This document shows, piece by piece, positions 26,671 through 34,429 of a DNA stretch of 64,000 nt (positions are counted from its first letter, which is position 1; every line of letters begins with the position of its first letter). The translations under genes and the position numbers were made by a program. Location: assembly GCA_965221195.1 (NCBI GenBank), contig OZ244864.1, positions 992,001-1,056,000 of the forward strand. The letters are read 5' to 3'. The stretch comes from Poriferisodalis sp965221195 (GTDB lineage: Bacteria; Actinomycetota; Acidimicrobiia; Acidimicrobiales; Poriferisodalaceae). Below the pieces are notes generated by a model, which was given only the letters and a program-made list of their open reading frames with translations, did no database searches and was not told the origin of the DNA.

Positions 26671-27759
26671 GTGGCAACACTCAGAGGGCGACTGCTCTCC
26701 ATCATCGCAGTGCTGGCCCTGGGCGTGTCTGCCTGCGGCGGAAGCACCGACGGCGAAACTGCAGGTGAGGTCGTCACTGCGGCAACGGTGTCGGCGACAA
26801 CGCCTGCAACATCGGCCACCACAGCATCCCCAGCCGCAAGCGAATTGTCGGCAGATGTTCCTACAGACGCCCCTACAGATGCCCCTACAAATGCGCCTAC
26901 AAATGCGATGGCGTCTCTCATTGATGCACTTGAGGCGAGTGCTGAGATGTCTGTACGTGGAGACATGCGCCTCGAGGCTTTCGGGTTCATGAGCGCAGAT
27001 GTGCAGTTCGAATCCGACGGCGACGACTTCTCAATGGTGCTGAACTTTGACCAGCTGGGAGACAGCCAAGATCTTCAAAGCGGCGCCGAGATCCGCTCCG
27101 TGGACGATGTTGCGTACGTGCAGATCGTGGAGTCCCAGTCAGTGCGGGGCTCAACTGAGGCCGGGATGCCTGAAGGCTGGTTCAGTCTGGATCCCCCAAC
27201 AGCCGCTCAGCTGGGAGTTGTGTGCCCGTCTCCTGTGCCCGGTGGAGTGCCAAGCAGCGGAGTGTGCCCGATTCCTAGCGACAACACTTTCATGATCGAG
27301 TATTTGACTGGCGCCAACATCGTTGGCCAAGACGAGATCGACGGTACGGTCACGACGCAGATTCGGTTCACTGTTGACGCTGAGGCTTTGGCGACGGACA
27401 CAGCTGCCCAGTTGGGAGGCGCCGATGGCATTGCCGGCGATTTCGGCATCGGTGATTTCGACGATTTCGGCGTAGACGAGTTCATTTTTGATGCTTGGAT
27501 TGACGGTGACGGTTACATCAGGCGCATGATTTTCGATTTGGCTGCCGTTGTGGAAGAATTTGCGGGCGAAACCGACGAAGCCGAATGGGGAGGCCTCCGC
27601 GGCGCACTCACTGACCTGTTCGACTTCTCGACAGTCATCAACTTCTACGACTACGGCGCTGACATCTCTATTGAGGCCCCACCTGAAGATGAGATTGTTG
27701 GCGATTTCGGCGATACGCGCTCGGTCGGGGCTGTCCGCGCCGCAGTGGCGATCGGCTGA
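26671..27759 (+). CDS. LppX/LprAFG-like lipoprotein
   Basis: A 362-residue lipoprotein from GTG 26671, preceded by GGAGG at about 26659-26663. Signal peptide RLLSIIAVLALGVSACGG has its lipobox Cys near residue 19. A Thr/Ala/Pro linker includes the repeat PTDAPTDAPTNAPTNA. The rest is a beta-rich fold of the LppX_LprAFG type (SAEMSVRGDMRLEAFGFMSADVQFES; DVAYVQIVES; DAWIDGDGYIRRMIFDLAA), which in mycobacteria carries lipids across the envelope. Two Cys pairs in the CPSPVPGGVPSSGVCP loop may form a disulfide. Longer upstream starts lack a signal peptide. Confidence 0.75.
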   Translation: MATLRGRLLSIIAVLALGVSACGGSTDGETAGEVVTAATVSATTPATSATTASPAASELSADVPTDAPTDAPTNAPTNAMASLIDALEASAEMSVRGDMRLEAFGFMSADVQFESDGDDFSMVLNFDQLGDSQDLQSGAEIRSVDDVAYVQIVESQSVRGSTEAGMPEGWFSLDPPTAAQLGVVCPSPVPGGVPSSGVCPIPSDNTFMIEYLTGANIVGQDEIDGTVTTQIRFTVDAEALATDTAAQLGGADGIAGDFGIGDFDDFGVDEFIFDAWIDGDGYIRRMIFDLAAVVEEFAGETDEAEWGGLRGALTDLFDFSTVINFYDYGADISIEAPPEDEIVGDFGDTRSVGAVRAAVAIG

Positions 27760-27793
27760 GGACGAGATTCGTACACGGGTGCGGCGAGGAGGC

Positions 27794-28285
27794 GTGACGT
27801 TGGTTGGGTCTGGCGACGCTGGGTCTGGTGGCTCTGGGCCTAGAGAGTCTGGGTCAGGCCTGTCTGGGTCTGGCCGCGTGACGGCCGACGCTGCGGGGTC
27901 TAACCGGCACCAGAGAGGCTGGCCGAACCAACGAAGGCTGCTGGCGTACTTGATTGGCGGCTTGCTCGTAGCTGCGATACCGGTCGTTGCATCGCGTTTC
28001 GTTGAACAACCCGAAGGCACGACCTACACGATCGACATCCCGCTCGGCACCGCCGAACGACTCGCGGCCGGTGAGAATGTCGAGATCATCCCTGAGGAGC
28101 TGAGTTTCAAACTCCGCGACGTGTTGGTGATCGTTAACCGCGACTCGGCGGTGCATACCATCGGGCCCTTTGAGGTGGGGCCGGGTGAACGTAGCGAGCA
28201 TTCGTTCGGTCAAGTTGCTGCGTTTAGCAGCTACTGCTCGTTGCATCCGTCGGGCGCGATCAGCTTTTCCATCAGCGACGACTGA
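27794..28285 (+). CDS. Membrane-anchored cupredoxin-like protein
   Basis: A protein of about 163 residues from GTG 27794 (start uncertain). A Gly/Ser repeat-rich N-terminus (SGDAGSGGSGPRESGSGLSG) is followed by one membrane helix (LLAYLIGGLLVAAIPVVA) and an outside domain with a cupredoxin-like ligand set: His in NRDSAVHTIGPF and CSLH in FSSYCSLHPSGA. A Met at the usual axial position is not seen. It may bind copper or only keep the fold. It lies 34 bases after the lipoprotein gene, likely the same transcript. No close family recognised. Confidence 0.6.
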   Translation: MTLVGSGDAGSGGSGPRESGSGLSGSGRVTADAAGSNRHQRGWPNQRRLLAYLIGGLLVAAIPVVASRFVEQPEGTTYTIDIPLGTAERLAAGENVEIIPEELSFKLRDVLVIVNRDSAVHTIGPFEVGPGERSEHSFGQVAAFSSYCSLHPSGAISFSISDD

Positions 28286-28536
28286 GCCCGGTACCCCGCA
28301 AGAACGCGCAGAAGCAGTCGACGCTGCGGTGCCGTTGTTGCGGTGCCGCTGCTGCGGCTTTCCGGTCGACGTTGGCGAGATGAACTCCTGCCGGACGACT
28401 TCCGTTTGCTGATAGCTCAAGTGGGTTGTGGTCGGGCTGTCGCACGACCGGCAGATGCAATTTCATTTGCAAAATTGGCATTGTCTTATTCAAAAAGCAT
28501 GCATCAGACAACTTGAATGTGCTACATTGACATCTG

Positions 28537-29005
28537 GTGGAGATCGATCACCCCTTGCTCGCAGCGATTCGCTCGCGCTATGAACCGAGGATCGCAGACC
28601 GTCAGCTACGACAGGCGCTGCGAACAGCACCTGTCGTGCTCATCGAAGGCCCGCGAGCCTGCGGCAAGACATGGACAGGCGGCCGAGCGGCGCGCAGTGC
28701 TGTGCTGCTCGATGCCCAAGAGGCCGCGTCACTGACGAGCGCGATGTCACGCCAGTTGCTCATCGAAGGAGTCAAGCCCAAATTGCTCGATGAGTATCAC
28801 CTCGCACCGGACTTGTGGAATCCGATCCGGCGGGCAGCCGACGAACTCGCGCAGGGCTGCAGCGGCGCTGCTTCGCCTGCGAGCCAAGGTTGATATCGCC
28901 AAGGCCGGAGAACCAGCGAAGCTTGTTGTTGTCACAGGCGGCGGCTACGCCTATGAGCGCGACGACGGAGTCGCTGTCGTGCCCATCACGCTGCTCGGCC
29001 CGTAG
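28537..29005 (+). pseudogene. DUF4143-type AAA ATPase, internally deleted
   Basis: The 5' frame from GTG 28537 encodes the N-terminus of an ATPase of the AAA_14/DUF4143 family (LIEGPRACGKTWTG Walker A, VLLDAQEAA, and the Walker B-like KLLDEYHLAPDLW) and stops after 118 residues. A second frame ending at 29005 encodes the family's C-terminus (LRLRAKVDIAKAGEPAKL, GGGYAYERDDGVAVVPI, LLGP). About 280 central residues are missing and the two parts are out of frame near 28850, so this is a deletion remnant. Confidence 0.8.
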
Positions 29006-29090
29006 CTGCTGAAGCTGCCGACTTGTGCCGCTTTTTCGCGAAGGCTCACCTGATTGGCCGAGGTGATGAGAGGCAACCCACCGCTGAGCG

Positions 29091-29483
29091 TCAGACTCGA
29101 ATGATGCCCAAGCCGTCGAGTTCAGCAAAGTCAGCGTCTTGGGTGACGACCGGCATTCCGTGAGCGATCGCCGTGGCCGCAATCCATGAGTCGTTGATCG
29201 GCATTGACATGTCTCGTTCCCGCAGTGTGATCCGCAACCTCGCCCAAGCCGCCGCCACTTCGCTGTTCACAGGAAGCGGACGCAGCGCCAGTGCGCTCGC
29301 CAGCGTTGAGAGCCGACGATCGCGTGTGATGGTGTCGGACGCTTTCAGCACGCCGACGCGGAGCTCACCGATGGTGATGACGGACACGCCCAGTTGGTCG
29401 GGAAGTGCATCGCTGCGGACGGGACGACCCGCTTCGCGCGCGATGAACAGCGATGTGTCTGCCAACCCGCAGTTCACGGCCAT
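29091..29483 (-). CDS. PIN-domain toxin, VapC type
   Basis: A 130-residue putative endoribonuclease toxin. GLADTSLFIAREAGRP carries the first catalytic Asp, VSVITIGELRVGVLKA the second acidic site, and MPINDSWIAATAIAHGMPVVTQDADFAEL the third and fourth acidic residues of the PIN fold, all intact. It overlaps the antitoxin gene by 10 bases. Confidence 0.9.
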   Translation of the reverse strand: MAVNCGLADTSLFIAREAGRPVRSDALPDQLGVSVITIGELRVGVLKASDTITRDRRLSTLASALALRPLPVNSEVAAAWARLRITLRERDMSMPINDSWIAATAIAHGMPVVTQDADFAELDGLGIIRV

Positions 29484-29728
29484 GGCAGGTCATCCGTCGT
29501 CTCCGACTTGAGGTCAGCTAGGTCATCTGACAGACCGGGATCTGCTTGATGGGCCAAGACATCGCGGATGAATTGTCCGCGGCTCATCCACTGAGGGCGT
29601 TCTTCGATAGGCCGCAATTCGGCGACTGGCCTGCCATGCACGGTGATGCAGATGGAATTGCCCGCAGCAACCCGATCGAGTAGCTCGCGAGTCTGATTGC
29701 GGAGTTGGCGTGAGGCTACGGTGTCCAT
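29474..29728 (-). CDS. Phd/YefM-like antitoxin of the VapC pair
   Basis: An 84-residue protein. TVASRQLRNQTRELLDRVAAGNSICITVHGRPVAELRPI is the Phd/YefM DNA-binding fold; the C-terminal half (MSRGQFIRDVLAHQADPGLSDDLADL) is the likely toxin-neutralising tail. It is upstream of and overlaps vapC, giving the standard order for an autoregulated module. Confidence 0.88.
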   Translation of the reverse strand: MDTVASRQLRNQTRELLDRVAAGNSICITVHGRPVAELRPIEERPQWMSRGQFIRDVLAHQADPGLSDDLADLKSETTDDLPWP

Positions 29729-29867
29729 GCGACTCAGTGTCGCATATACGCAACAACTGTAGCAAGTCGTTTGTAGAGTTTGGCGCTGCTTGCGCTGCTC
29801 TTCGCCGCCGCATGACTGTCTTCTAGGTCAGCACTCTGGCAGCGGCGCCGGTGATGCAGTCGAAAAG

Positions 29868-30179
29868 TCAGCAGTTAGCTACGGCTCGCAGGGCAACGCA
29901 CATGCGTTCGCGTCCGATGGCGTCAAGCTGTCCGAGTCGCAGCGTCAGCAACGACTTCGGCACGGCAGCGAGGTTGTCGAACGTCACCGCGCTCTCGTGC
30001 TGGATTCCGTGTTTTGGCCCCACCGGGACACAGGTCGGGATGCCTCTGATGGTGCGTGTCACCGGTGCCACGATCACGTTGTTGAGCACGGGAATAGCTT
30101 GGTCACGGCTCACCACGAGCGCAGGCCGAGATTTCTGATTCGGGGCTCCAAGCAGCCACAGTTCGCCTTGAGCTACCAA
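29868..30179 (-). CDS. MazF/PemK-type endoribonuclease toxin
   Basis: A 103-residue MazF-like protein. Features are QGELWLLGAPNQKSRPALVVSRD (family N-terminus with the conserved RP and SR), NNVIVAPVTRTIRGIPTCVPV, and SAVTFDNLAAVPKSLLTLRLGQL. The start is taken as TTG at 30179, which overlaps the antitoxin stop (TTGGTAG); no ATG lies closer. Toxins of this family cut mRNA at short motifs. Confidence 0.87.
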   Translation of the reverse strand: MVAQGELWLLGAPNQKSRPALVVSRDQAIPVLNNVIVAPVTRTIRGIPTCVPVGPKHGIQHESAVTFDNLAAVPKSLLTLRLGQLDAIGRERMCVALRAVANC

Positions 30180-30424
30180 GGCTCAGCTTCAGTCACGGCG
30201 ATTGCATTCGCTAGAGCCGCCGCGTCCTCTACGGGGCTTTGCGGCAGTCGCCGGTACGACGCAGCGATCACCTCGCCCTCATGCACACGCCAGACCGAGT
30301 CGGTGAAGTGATCAACTGCTTGTCGAATCACGTCAGATCGGCTCGTACCGATGCCGGTGGCAACCAGGCGATCGATGCTCTCCGTCTGCTGCTCGCTGAA
30401 GCGTGTCGGAATTGGATGTGCCAT
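30173..30424 (-). CDS. Ribbon-helix-helix antitoxin of the MazF pair
   Basis: An 83-residue protein with an RHH-type N-terminus (IPTRFSEQQTESIDRLVATGIGTSRSDVIRQAVDHF) and an acidic C-terminal tail (VEDAAALANAIAVTEAEPW) for toxin binding. It overlaps the toxin start by 7 bases. A palindrome and a TATATT box immediately upstream suggest autoregulation and a near-leaderless transcript. Confidence 0.85.
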   Translation of the reverse strand: MAHPIPTRFSEQQTESIDRLVATGIGTSRSDVIRQAVDHFTDSVWRVHEGEVIAASYRRLPQSPVEDAAALANAIAVTEAEPW

Positions 30425-30430
30425 ACCGCC

Positions 30431-30446
30431 AATATACGTAACGTTA
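30431..30446 (-). promoter_or_regulatory. -10 box and palindrome before the RHH/MazF pair
   Basis: TATATT (30431-30436 on the minus strand) lies 6 bases before the ATG, and the perfect palindrome TAACGTTA (30439-30446) is next to it. The arrangement fits a leaderless transcript with an operator over the promoter. Confidence 0.45.
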
Positions 30447-30711
30447 TACGACCAGCCGCCGGAGCCGACCCTGTCGTTGTCGATTGCCGCTGCAAAGCCG
30501 CCGGTTCGACTACAGGTGGCATCGGTGTTTTCACCGGACGCTCACCTCCGACTCCCGAGGCTGCTACAGACCCACTGCCTTAACCGGCATTGCTCCTCCC
30601 GGCCGACGCCGACCGTTTGACGAGCGACACCCTCGCAGCCACATCTGTCAGCGGCGGCGCTGATCCGCGAACGAATGTCGGAGGCGCGCACGCACGCACG
30701 GACTGTAGTTG

Positions 30712-30748
30712 GTTACATTTTTTGCAATAACACGATGTATGATGTAAC
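30712..30748 (+). promoter_or_regulatory. Inverted repeat and -10-like box before the XRE-ImmA gene
   Basis: GTTACAT (30712-30718) and ATGTAAC (30742-30748) form a 7-bp inverted repeat, 30 bases centre to centre, in an AT-rich island. TATGAT (30738-30743) is a good -10 candidate inside it. It is a likely operator for the XRE-domain protein, 82 bases before its ATG. The whole stretch 30425-30830 holds no gene. Confidence 0.5.
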
Positions 30749-30830
30749 AAACGACTGCGATAATCGAATCAAGCACCACGACACGGCAGAGTTCTCAACA
30801 CAAACGCCGCAATGTGAACCGGGGGACGCA

Positions 30831-32036
30831 ATGAGCCAGTTGGCTGAGGCCTTAGCGGGAGCTCGCGCAAGCGCCCGTTACTCGCAGGACGAAGTGGGAG
30901 CAGCGCTTGGCATCAACCGAGTCATGGTCTCGTACTGGGAGTCTGGGAAACGAGCCCCAAACGACCGGCAGCTCAGCGCTCTGGCGCGGCTCTACGGCTC
31001 TGAGCCACTGGATCTCTTGGAGGGACGGGTTGTTGAGCATAGAGCCGATGACTTGGCGGGGATGCTGCTGCGCGCAAGTGACGAGGTCGACCCGAGTGTA
31101 GTTCCGGGTGTCCGCGACTTTGTCGATTTTCTCGGCCGTTTCGCTGAGCTGTCGAAGATTCTGGGCGAGCCGATCCGGGGTCTCAAGCAGAGTCCGTTCG
31201 TATTCCGGCCTAGGTTCAGCCAGAAGGACGACATCCGACGCAAGGCTGAGGAAGTCCGCGCTCACCTCGGACTCGGATTCGCTCCGATTCCCGACCTCGA
31301 TCCGGTCTGCGAGGCGCTCGGCATCACTGTGTACCGCGCATCACTCGGGCCTGACCTCCGTCGAGCGCCTTGTGGAGCTTTCCTCAAACATCCTGAAGTC
31401 GGCTTTTCGATCCTGATCAATCTCGACATGACACCGGGCAGGTGCCGTTTCACCGTGGCGCATGAGCTGGCGCACGCGCTGTTCCACAGTGATGAGACCA
31501 ATCGGGTGTTGTCGCTCGGCAGAGGACCGCGGGAGAGAACGGCTGATGCTTTCGCCGGCGAGTTCTTGATGCCGAGCGAAGGCATCCGGCGTTTCGCAGA
31601 AGAAGCTGGGCTGCCTCCTCGTGTTACCGACCCGATCGACATCGTGCATATGCAGCGGTATTTCAATGTCTCGTGGCCGACTGCACTGGTGCGGCTGCGT
31701 CAGATGAACGCCATTGCAGCCGAACGATACGCAGAACTCCGCAAGTCGGTGCGTCCGGTGTCGCTCGCCCGTGCTCTCGGCTACAGCATCCACCCTGAGG
31801 AGATTGCACAAGACGCTCGGCGTTGGCAGGTTCGGCGCTTCCCGATGTCGTTTCGCCGCATGCTGCGTCAGGCAGTCGTGAAAGGCATCATGTCGCCGCC
31901 CACTGCAGCATCGTTCGCGGGGCTAGCCATACCTGACATCGTGCAGATCCTCGGTCAGCCTCTCGGCGGCGAAGAGCAGGAGTCGCCGCATCTTGAAGCA
32001 GAGTTCGACGAGTTTGAGGTCACGGGAGTTGTCTGA
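30831..32036 (+). CDS. XRE-family regulator fused to ImmA/IrrE metallopeptidase domain
   Basis: A 401-residue protein from ATG 30831, preceded by GGGGGA. Residues 1-65 form an XRE HTH (YSQDEVGAALGINRVMVSYWESGKRAPNDRQLSALARLYG). Residues about 150-270 form the ImmA/IrrE (DUF955) zinc peptidase with HExxH in FTVAHELAHALFHSDE and the downstream ADAFAGEFLMP (Glu ligand). The C-terminal third is helical. Such proteins often cleave a repressor or act as antitoxin-like regulators in phage, ICE and TA loci. It overlaps by 44 bases a PIN-like gene. Confidence 0.88.
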   Translation: MSQLAEALAGARASARYSQDEVGAALGINRVMVSYWESGKRAPNDRQLSALARLYGSEPLDLLEGRVVEHRADDLAGMLLRASDEVDPSVVPGVRDFVDFLGRFAELSKILGEPIRGLKQSPFVFRPRFSQKDDIRRKAEEVRAHLGLGFAPIPDLDPVCEALGITVYRASLGPDLRRAPCGAFLKHPEVGFSILINLDMTPGRCRFTVAHELAHALFHSDETNRVLSLGRGPRERTADAFAGEFLMPSEGIRRFAEEAGLPPRVTDPIDIVHMQRYFNVSWPTALVRLRQMNAIAAERYAELRKSVRPVSLARALGYSIHPEEIAQDARRWQVRRFPMSFRRMLRQAVVKGIMSPPTAASFAGLAIPDIVQILGQPLGGEEQESPHLEAEFDEFEVTGVV

Positions 32037-32661
32037 AAGCGCCCACATCGCCGACACTGTCGTGTTGATGTATTTCCTGCTTGTCGGGCAGGAAGGGTTG
32101 CTTGGCGATCTGCTCGGCAGGCCGCTCCAAGTTCCGATAGCTGTCTACGACCCGTCCGATCGGGTTCGTCGGCCTGATTCGGCGGAACGATCGGAGTTTC
32201 TGTCGGAGATGAGCCAAGCCGTGAGGTATTACGAGACAGCGGCTGCGTTGAGGGCCGAATCGGAATCACCGGATCGTGCTGTCGAGCCGCTCAGGCGCAT
32301 CAGGCGTGTTGATGATCTATACGCCGAAGGGGGTCTCGTACCGATTGAGATGACCCAACCAGAGCGACTGCTGGCCGCTCGCCTGCAGAGCAGCGATGTT
32401 GGCGACTATGGGCTTAAGTTTCCGCTCGGTCCCGGCGAGGCGGCATGTGTCGCGATTGCTGTCGAACGTGGATGGACTCTCGCGACTGACGATGCTGATG
32501 CGCTCAAGGTCGCAGACAAGCTGCACGATGGCCAGAGTTACTCCTACGCGCGCATCCGCAAACTGCTGATTCGTGCCGCCGATGAAGGACGCATCACGCG
32601 CAAGGAGGCCAATCGCCTGCATGATGAGATGCGTTCTCTCGGTTTCTGGGACTCCGCGTAA
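31993..32661 (+). CDS. PIN-like domain protein paired with XRE-ImmA
   Basis: A 222-residue protein. ADTVVLMYFLLVGQEGLLGDLL resembles the first strand and helix of PIN folds (Asp), and GPGEAACVAIAVERGWTLATDDADALKVADKL matches the later acidic cluster seen in PIN-like toxins (COG2405/DUF3368 type). A helical tail ends RITRKEANRLHDEMRSLGFW. The ATG at 31993 gives a 44-base overlap with the regulator; a TTG at 32014 is an alternative. Probable effector of a two-gene module. Confidence 0.75.
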   Translation: MKQSSTSLRSRELSESAHIADTVVLMYFLLVGQEGLLGDLLGRPLQVPIAVYDPSDRVRRPDSAERSEFLSEMSQAVRYYETAAALRAESESPDRAVEPLRRIRRVDDLYAEGGLVPIEMTQPERLLAARLQSSDVGDYGLKFPLGPGEAACVAIAVERGWTLATDDADALKVADKLHDGQSYSYARIRKLLIRAADEGRITRKEANRLHDEMRSLGFWDSA

Positions 32662-32710
32662 CCGTTCCCCTGAGTGTTCTTCGATGCCGTCACGCACGGC
32701 GGCGTGTAGT

Positions 32711-32771
32711 CTGGTGCCATATCCCCCCAGCCGCTTAGGTGGCTGGGTGCAGGGCCCGCTTCGGCGGGTCC
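32711..32771. terminator. Two consecutive GC-rich hairpins
   Basis: CCCAGCC (32726-32732) pairs with GGCTGGG (32741-32747); four bases on, GGGCCCGC (32752-32759) pairs through a TTCG loop with GCGGGTCC (32764-32771). CTTGCGTTTT follows on the plus strand. It ends the XRE/PIN-like transcript and lies just past the stop of the NYN remnant on the other strand, so it may serve both. It loosely resembles the element at 34303-34408. Confidence 0.6.
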
Positions 32772-32779
32772 TTGCGTTT

Positions 32780-32998
32780 TCACCAGGCTTGCGGCTTGCG
32801 GAATTCTCCCTCACCGTCCCTGAGCACAGGCGCTAACTGGCACTGTGTGAGTACGTTCTTGCGTAGTTGCTTGAAGAACGTGCCCTGCAGCCTGCGTGAG
32901 CGTTTCTTGGCAGGGTGCGGATTGATGATGCCGACTCTGATGTTTGCCTCAGTACGGGCTATGCGAACTGCCTCAGCCAGGTCGGAGTCGTAAGGCCA
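32780..32998 (-). pseudogene. C-terminal remnant of an NYN-domain nuclease
   Basis: The minus frame ending at TGA 32780-32782 encodes about 73 residues: WPYDSDLAEAVRIARTEANI, then VGIINPHPAKKRSRRLQGTFF and KQLRKNVLTQCQLAPVL. The DSDLAEAV acidic motif followed by a VGIINP strand and an FFKQLRK helix is the second half of NYN (PIN-like) ribonucleases. The frame closes at a TAG at 33017-33019 and no first half exists, so only the tail survives. It abuts the PIN remnant. Confidence 0.65.
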
Positions 32999-33273
32999 GC
33001 ACGACCAGATGTGCGTCTACGACATCAGAGGTGCCAGACCGAGCGAGCAGTCGGCCGACGGCTGGGCCGTCGTCGAACGGATGAATGTTGACGTGCTTCA
33101 GAAACGCCGCCAACCGTGCTTGCGAGGAACCGTTGCGCCACACCTGCGCCACGACCGGGTGGCCTGATGTGCAGGGAGCGGGGCGTATTCTCGGCGAGCA
33201 CAACGGCGCGCGATGAGCGCTCGCCACGGTCTACGGATATCAAGAAGTCCGCATCGAGGATCACAAGCCGCAA
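32973..33273 (-). pseudogene. Frameshifted PIN-domain toxin
   Basis: From TTG 33273 the minus strand reads LRLVILDADFLISVDRGERSS, a PIN start with catalytic Asp, in one frame. After about 33190 homology moves to another frame (SGHPVVAQVWRNGSSQARLA, VGRLLARSGTSDVVDAHLV), the PIN C-terminal half with its acidic SDVVDAH motif. The gene then ends early where it meets the NYN remnant. At least one frameshift and a 3' truncation make it inactive as written. Confidence 0.75.
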
Positions 33274-33361
33274 CGCTCGCCCTGGTTCAACGAACCTCAG
33301 CGACTGCGAGCATTGGTGTGGCGCAGAACACGCGCGAGCCTGTGTATGCCAAGCTGTCAAG

Positions 33362-34138
33362 ATGACAAATACAGGACGTGTGATTGATCTTTCGGTTGAG
33401 GTGATTGGCGATGCCTCCACGGTGTGGCGGGCGGTGGCGACTGGGCCAGGAATCTCGTCTTGGTACGTGCCTCACACCCTCGAGGAACGTGCCGGGGGAG
33501 CAGCGACGGCGTCGTTTGGGCCTGAGCCCGAAATGCAGATCACCGGCCGGGTTGCTGTGTGGGAGCCACCGCGTCGAGTGGTGTTCGACGGCGGCGAAGG
33601 CGTTGACGGACTCTCTTTTGAGTGGACTGTTGAGCCGCACGGCAACAACACCTTCTGCACGGTGCGTTTGTATAACACCGGCTTCGGCGAAGACGATCCT
33701 CAGTACGACGCCATGACCGACGGTTGGAAGCTGTTCATGGCCAACTTGCAACTCCATCTTGAGCACTTCGCCACCCAGACCGCTACCTCTGCGCTGCCGA
33801 TGGTGATGTGGCCGGTCACCCCCGATGAGGGATGGGAGATCCTCACCGGCGGCCTCGGCATCGACAAGATGCCCGCTGTTGGTGACCGCTTTGACGCGAC
33901 CGCTGGCGGCGACACGAAACTCGGCGGCACCGTCGTTGACGTTGGCCCTCGCCGCATCGCTTTGCTGGCCGACACACCCGCCCCTGGCACTGCCTTTCTC
34001 ACCTCTGAGGACGGCGGCGGGTTCACGATGGTCTCGGTTTGGCTCTACCTCTACGGCCCCGAGGCCGCCGCCACAGCCGAACACGCAGATGCCCGCTGGC
34101 GCGCCTGGCTTGCCGACCACGCCCCCCAAACCGACTGA
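33362..34138 (+). CDS. SRPBCC/AHSA1-domain protein
   Basis: A 258-residue protein from ATG 33362 with a START-like fold. RVIDLSVEVIGDASTVWRAVATGPGISSWYVPHTLEE is the AHSA1 N-terminus and GRVAVWEPPRRVVFDGGEGVDGLSFEWTVEP the central strands. The second half (MVMWPVTPDEGWEILTGGLG onward) looks like a degenerate second copy, giving a tandem arrangement. Family members bind hydrophobic ligands or act as Hsp90 co-chaperone-like proteins; some regulate with ArsR partners, none of which is here. It is an ordinary gene surrounded by TA debris. Confidence 0.75.
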   Translation: MTNTGRVIDLSVEVIGDASTVWRAVATGPGISSWYVPHTLEERAGGAATASFGPEPEMQITGRVAVWEPPRRVVFDGGEGVDGLSFEWTVEPHGNNTFCTVRLYNTGFGEDDPQYDAMTDGWKLFMANLQLHLEHFATQTATSALPMVMWPVTPDEGWEILTGGLGIDKMPAVGDRFDATAGGDTKLGGTVVDVGPRRIALLADTPAPGTAFLTSEDGGGFTMVSVWLYLYGPEAAATAEHADARWRAWLADHAPQTD

Positions 34139-34173
34139 GTTGCCAAACCAACTGAGTCAAAGGCAAGCCCACA

Positions 34174-34293
34174 ATGGTGCTCATTAGCCCAGAAGACCTT
34201 AAGTCGCTCAAAGAGACACTGGCGATCCTGAGCGACCCCGAAGAAATGAAGGCGCTGCATCGGCCGTTGTTGCGCGGATCGGGGGTGCGATAG
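34174..34293 (+). pseudogene. Phd-type antitoxin remnant
   Basis: ATG 34174 to TAG 34293 encodes 39 residues (VLISPEDLKSLKETLAIL, SDPEEMKALHR) nearly identical to the middle of the complete Phd gene at 35498; the DNA match starts about 34162 (GGCAAGCCC). The N-terminal DNA-binding half and the true C-terminus are missing. It records an earlier duplicate of the downstream Phd/RelE locus. Confidence 0.75.
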
Positions 34294-34302
34294 CCTCCAC
34301 GC

Positions 34303-34408
34303 CATAGAGCTGGTGCCTCCGATGAGGTGCCTCGCTGGGTTCAACGACCCGGCACATAGAGCTGGTGCCTCCGATGAGGTGCCTCGCGGGGGCCAATGCG
34401 GCCCCCGC
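34303..34408 (+). other. Duplicated two-hairpin element (possible structured RNA)
   Basis: A 33-base direct repeat occurs at 34303-34335 and 34355-34387 (period 52). Each copy contains a hairpin GGTGCCTC-CGAT-GAGGTGCC (8 pairs, two G-U). Each is followed by a second hairpin with different stem sequence: GCTGGGT-TCAACG-ACCCGGC (34334-34353, one G-U) and GCGGGGGCC-AATGC-GGCCCCCGC (34386-34408, perfect). Sequence changes with pairing kept suggest selection on RNA structure. The NYN gene starts 22 bases later with TTG and a GGGGGG site. Confidence 0.55.
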
Positions 34409-34429
34409 TCTAACGTCTGGGGGGCGTAA

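Noticed and set aside
34303..34387. Possible CRISPR array
   Set aside because: Only two repeats 52 bases apart, no further spacers, no cas genes; the units are hairpin-forming and better seen as an RNA-like element.
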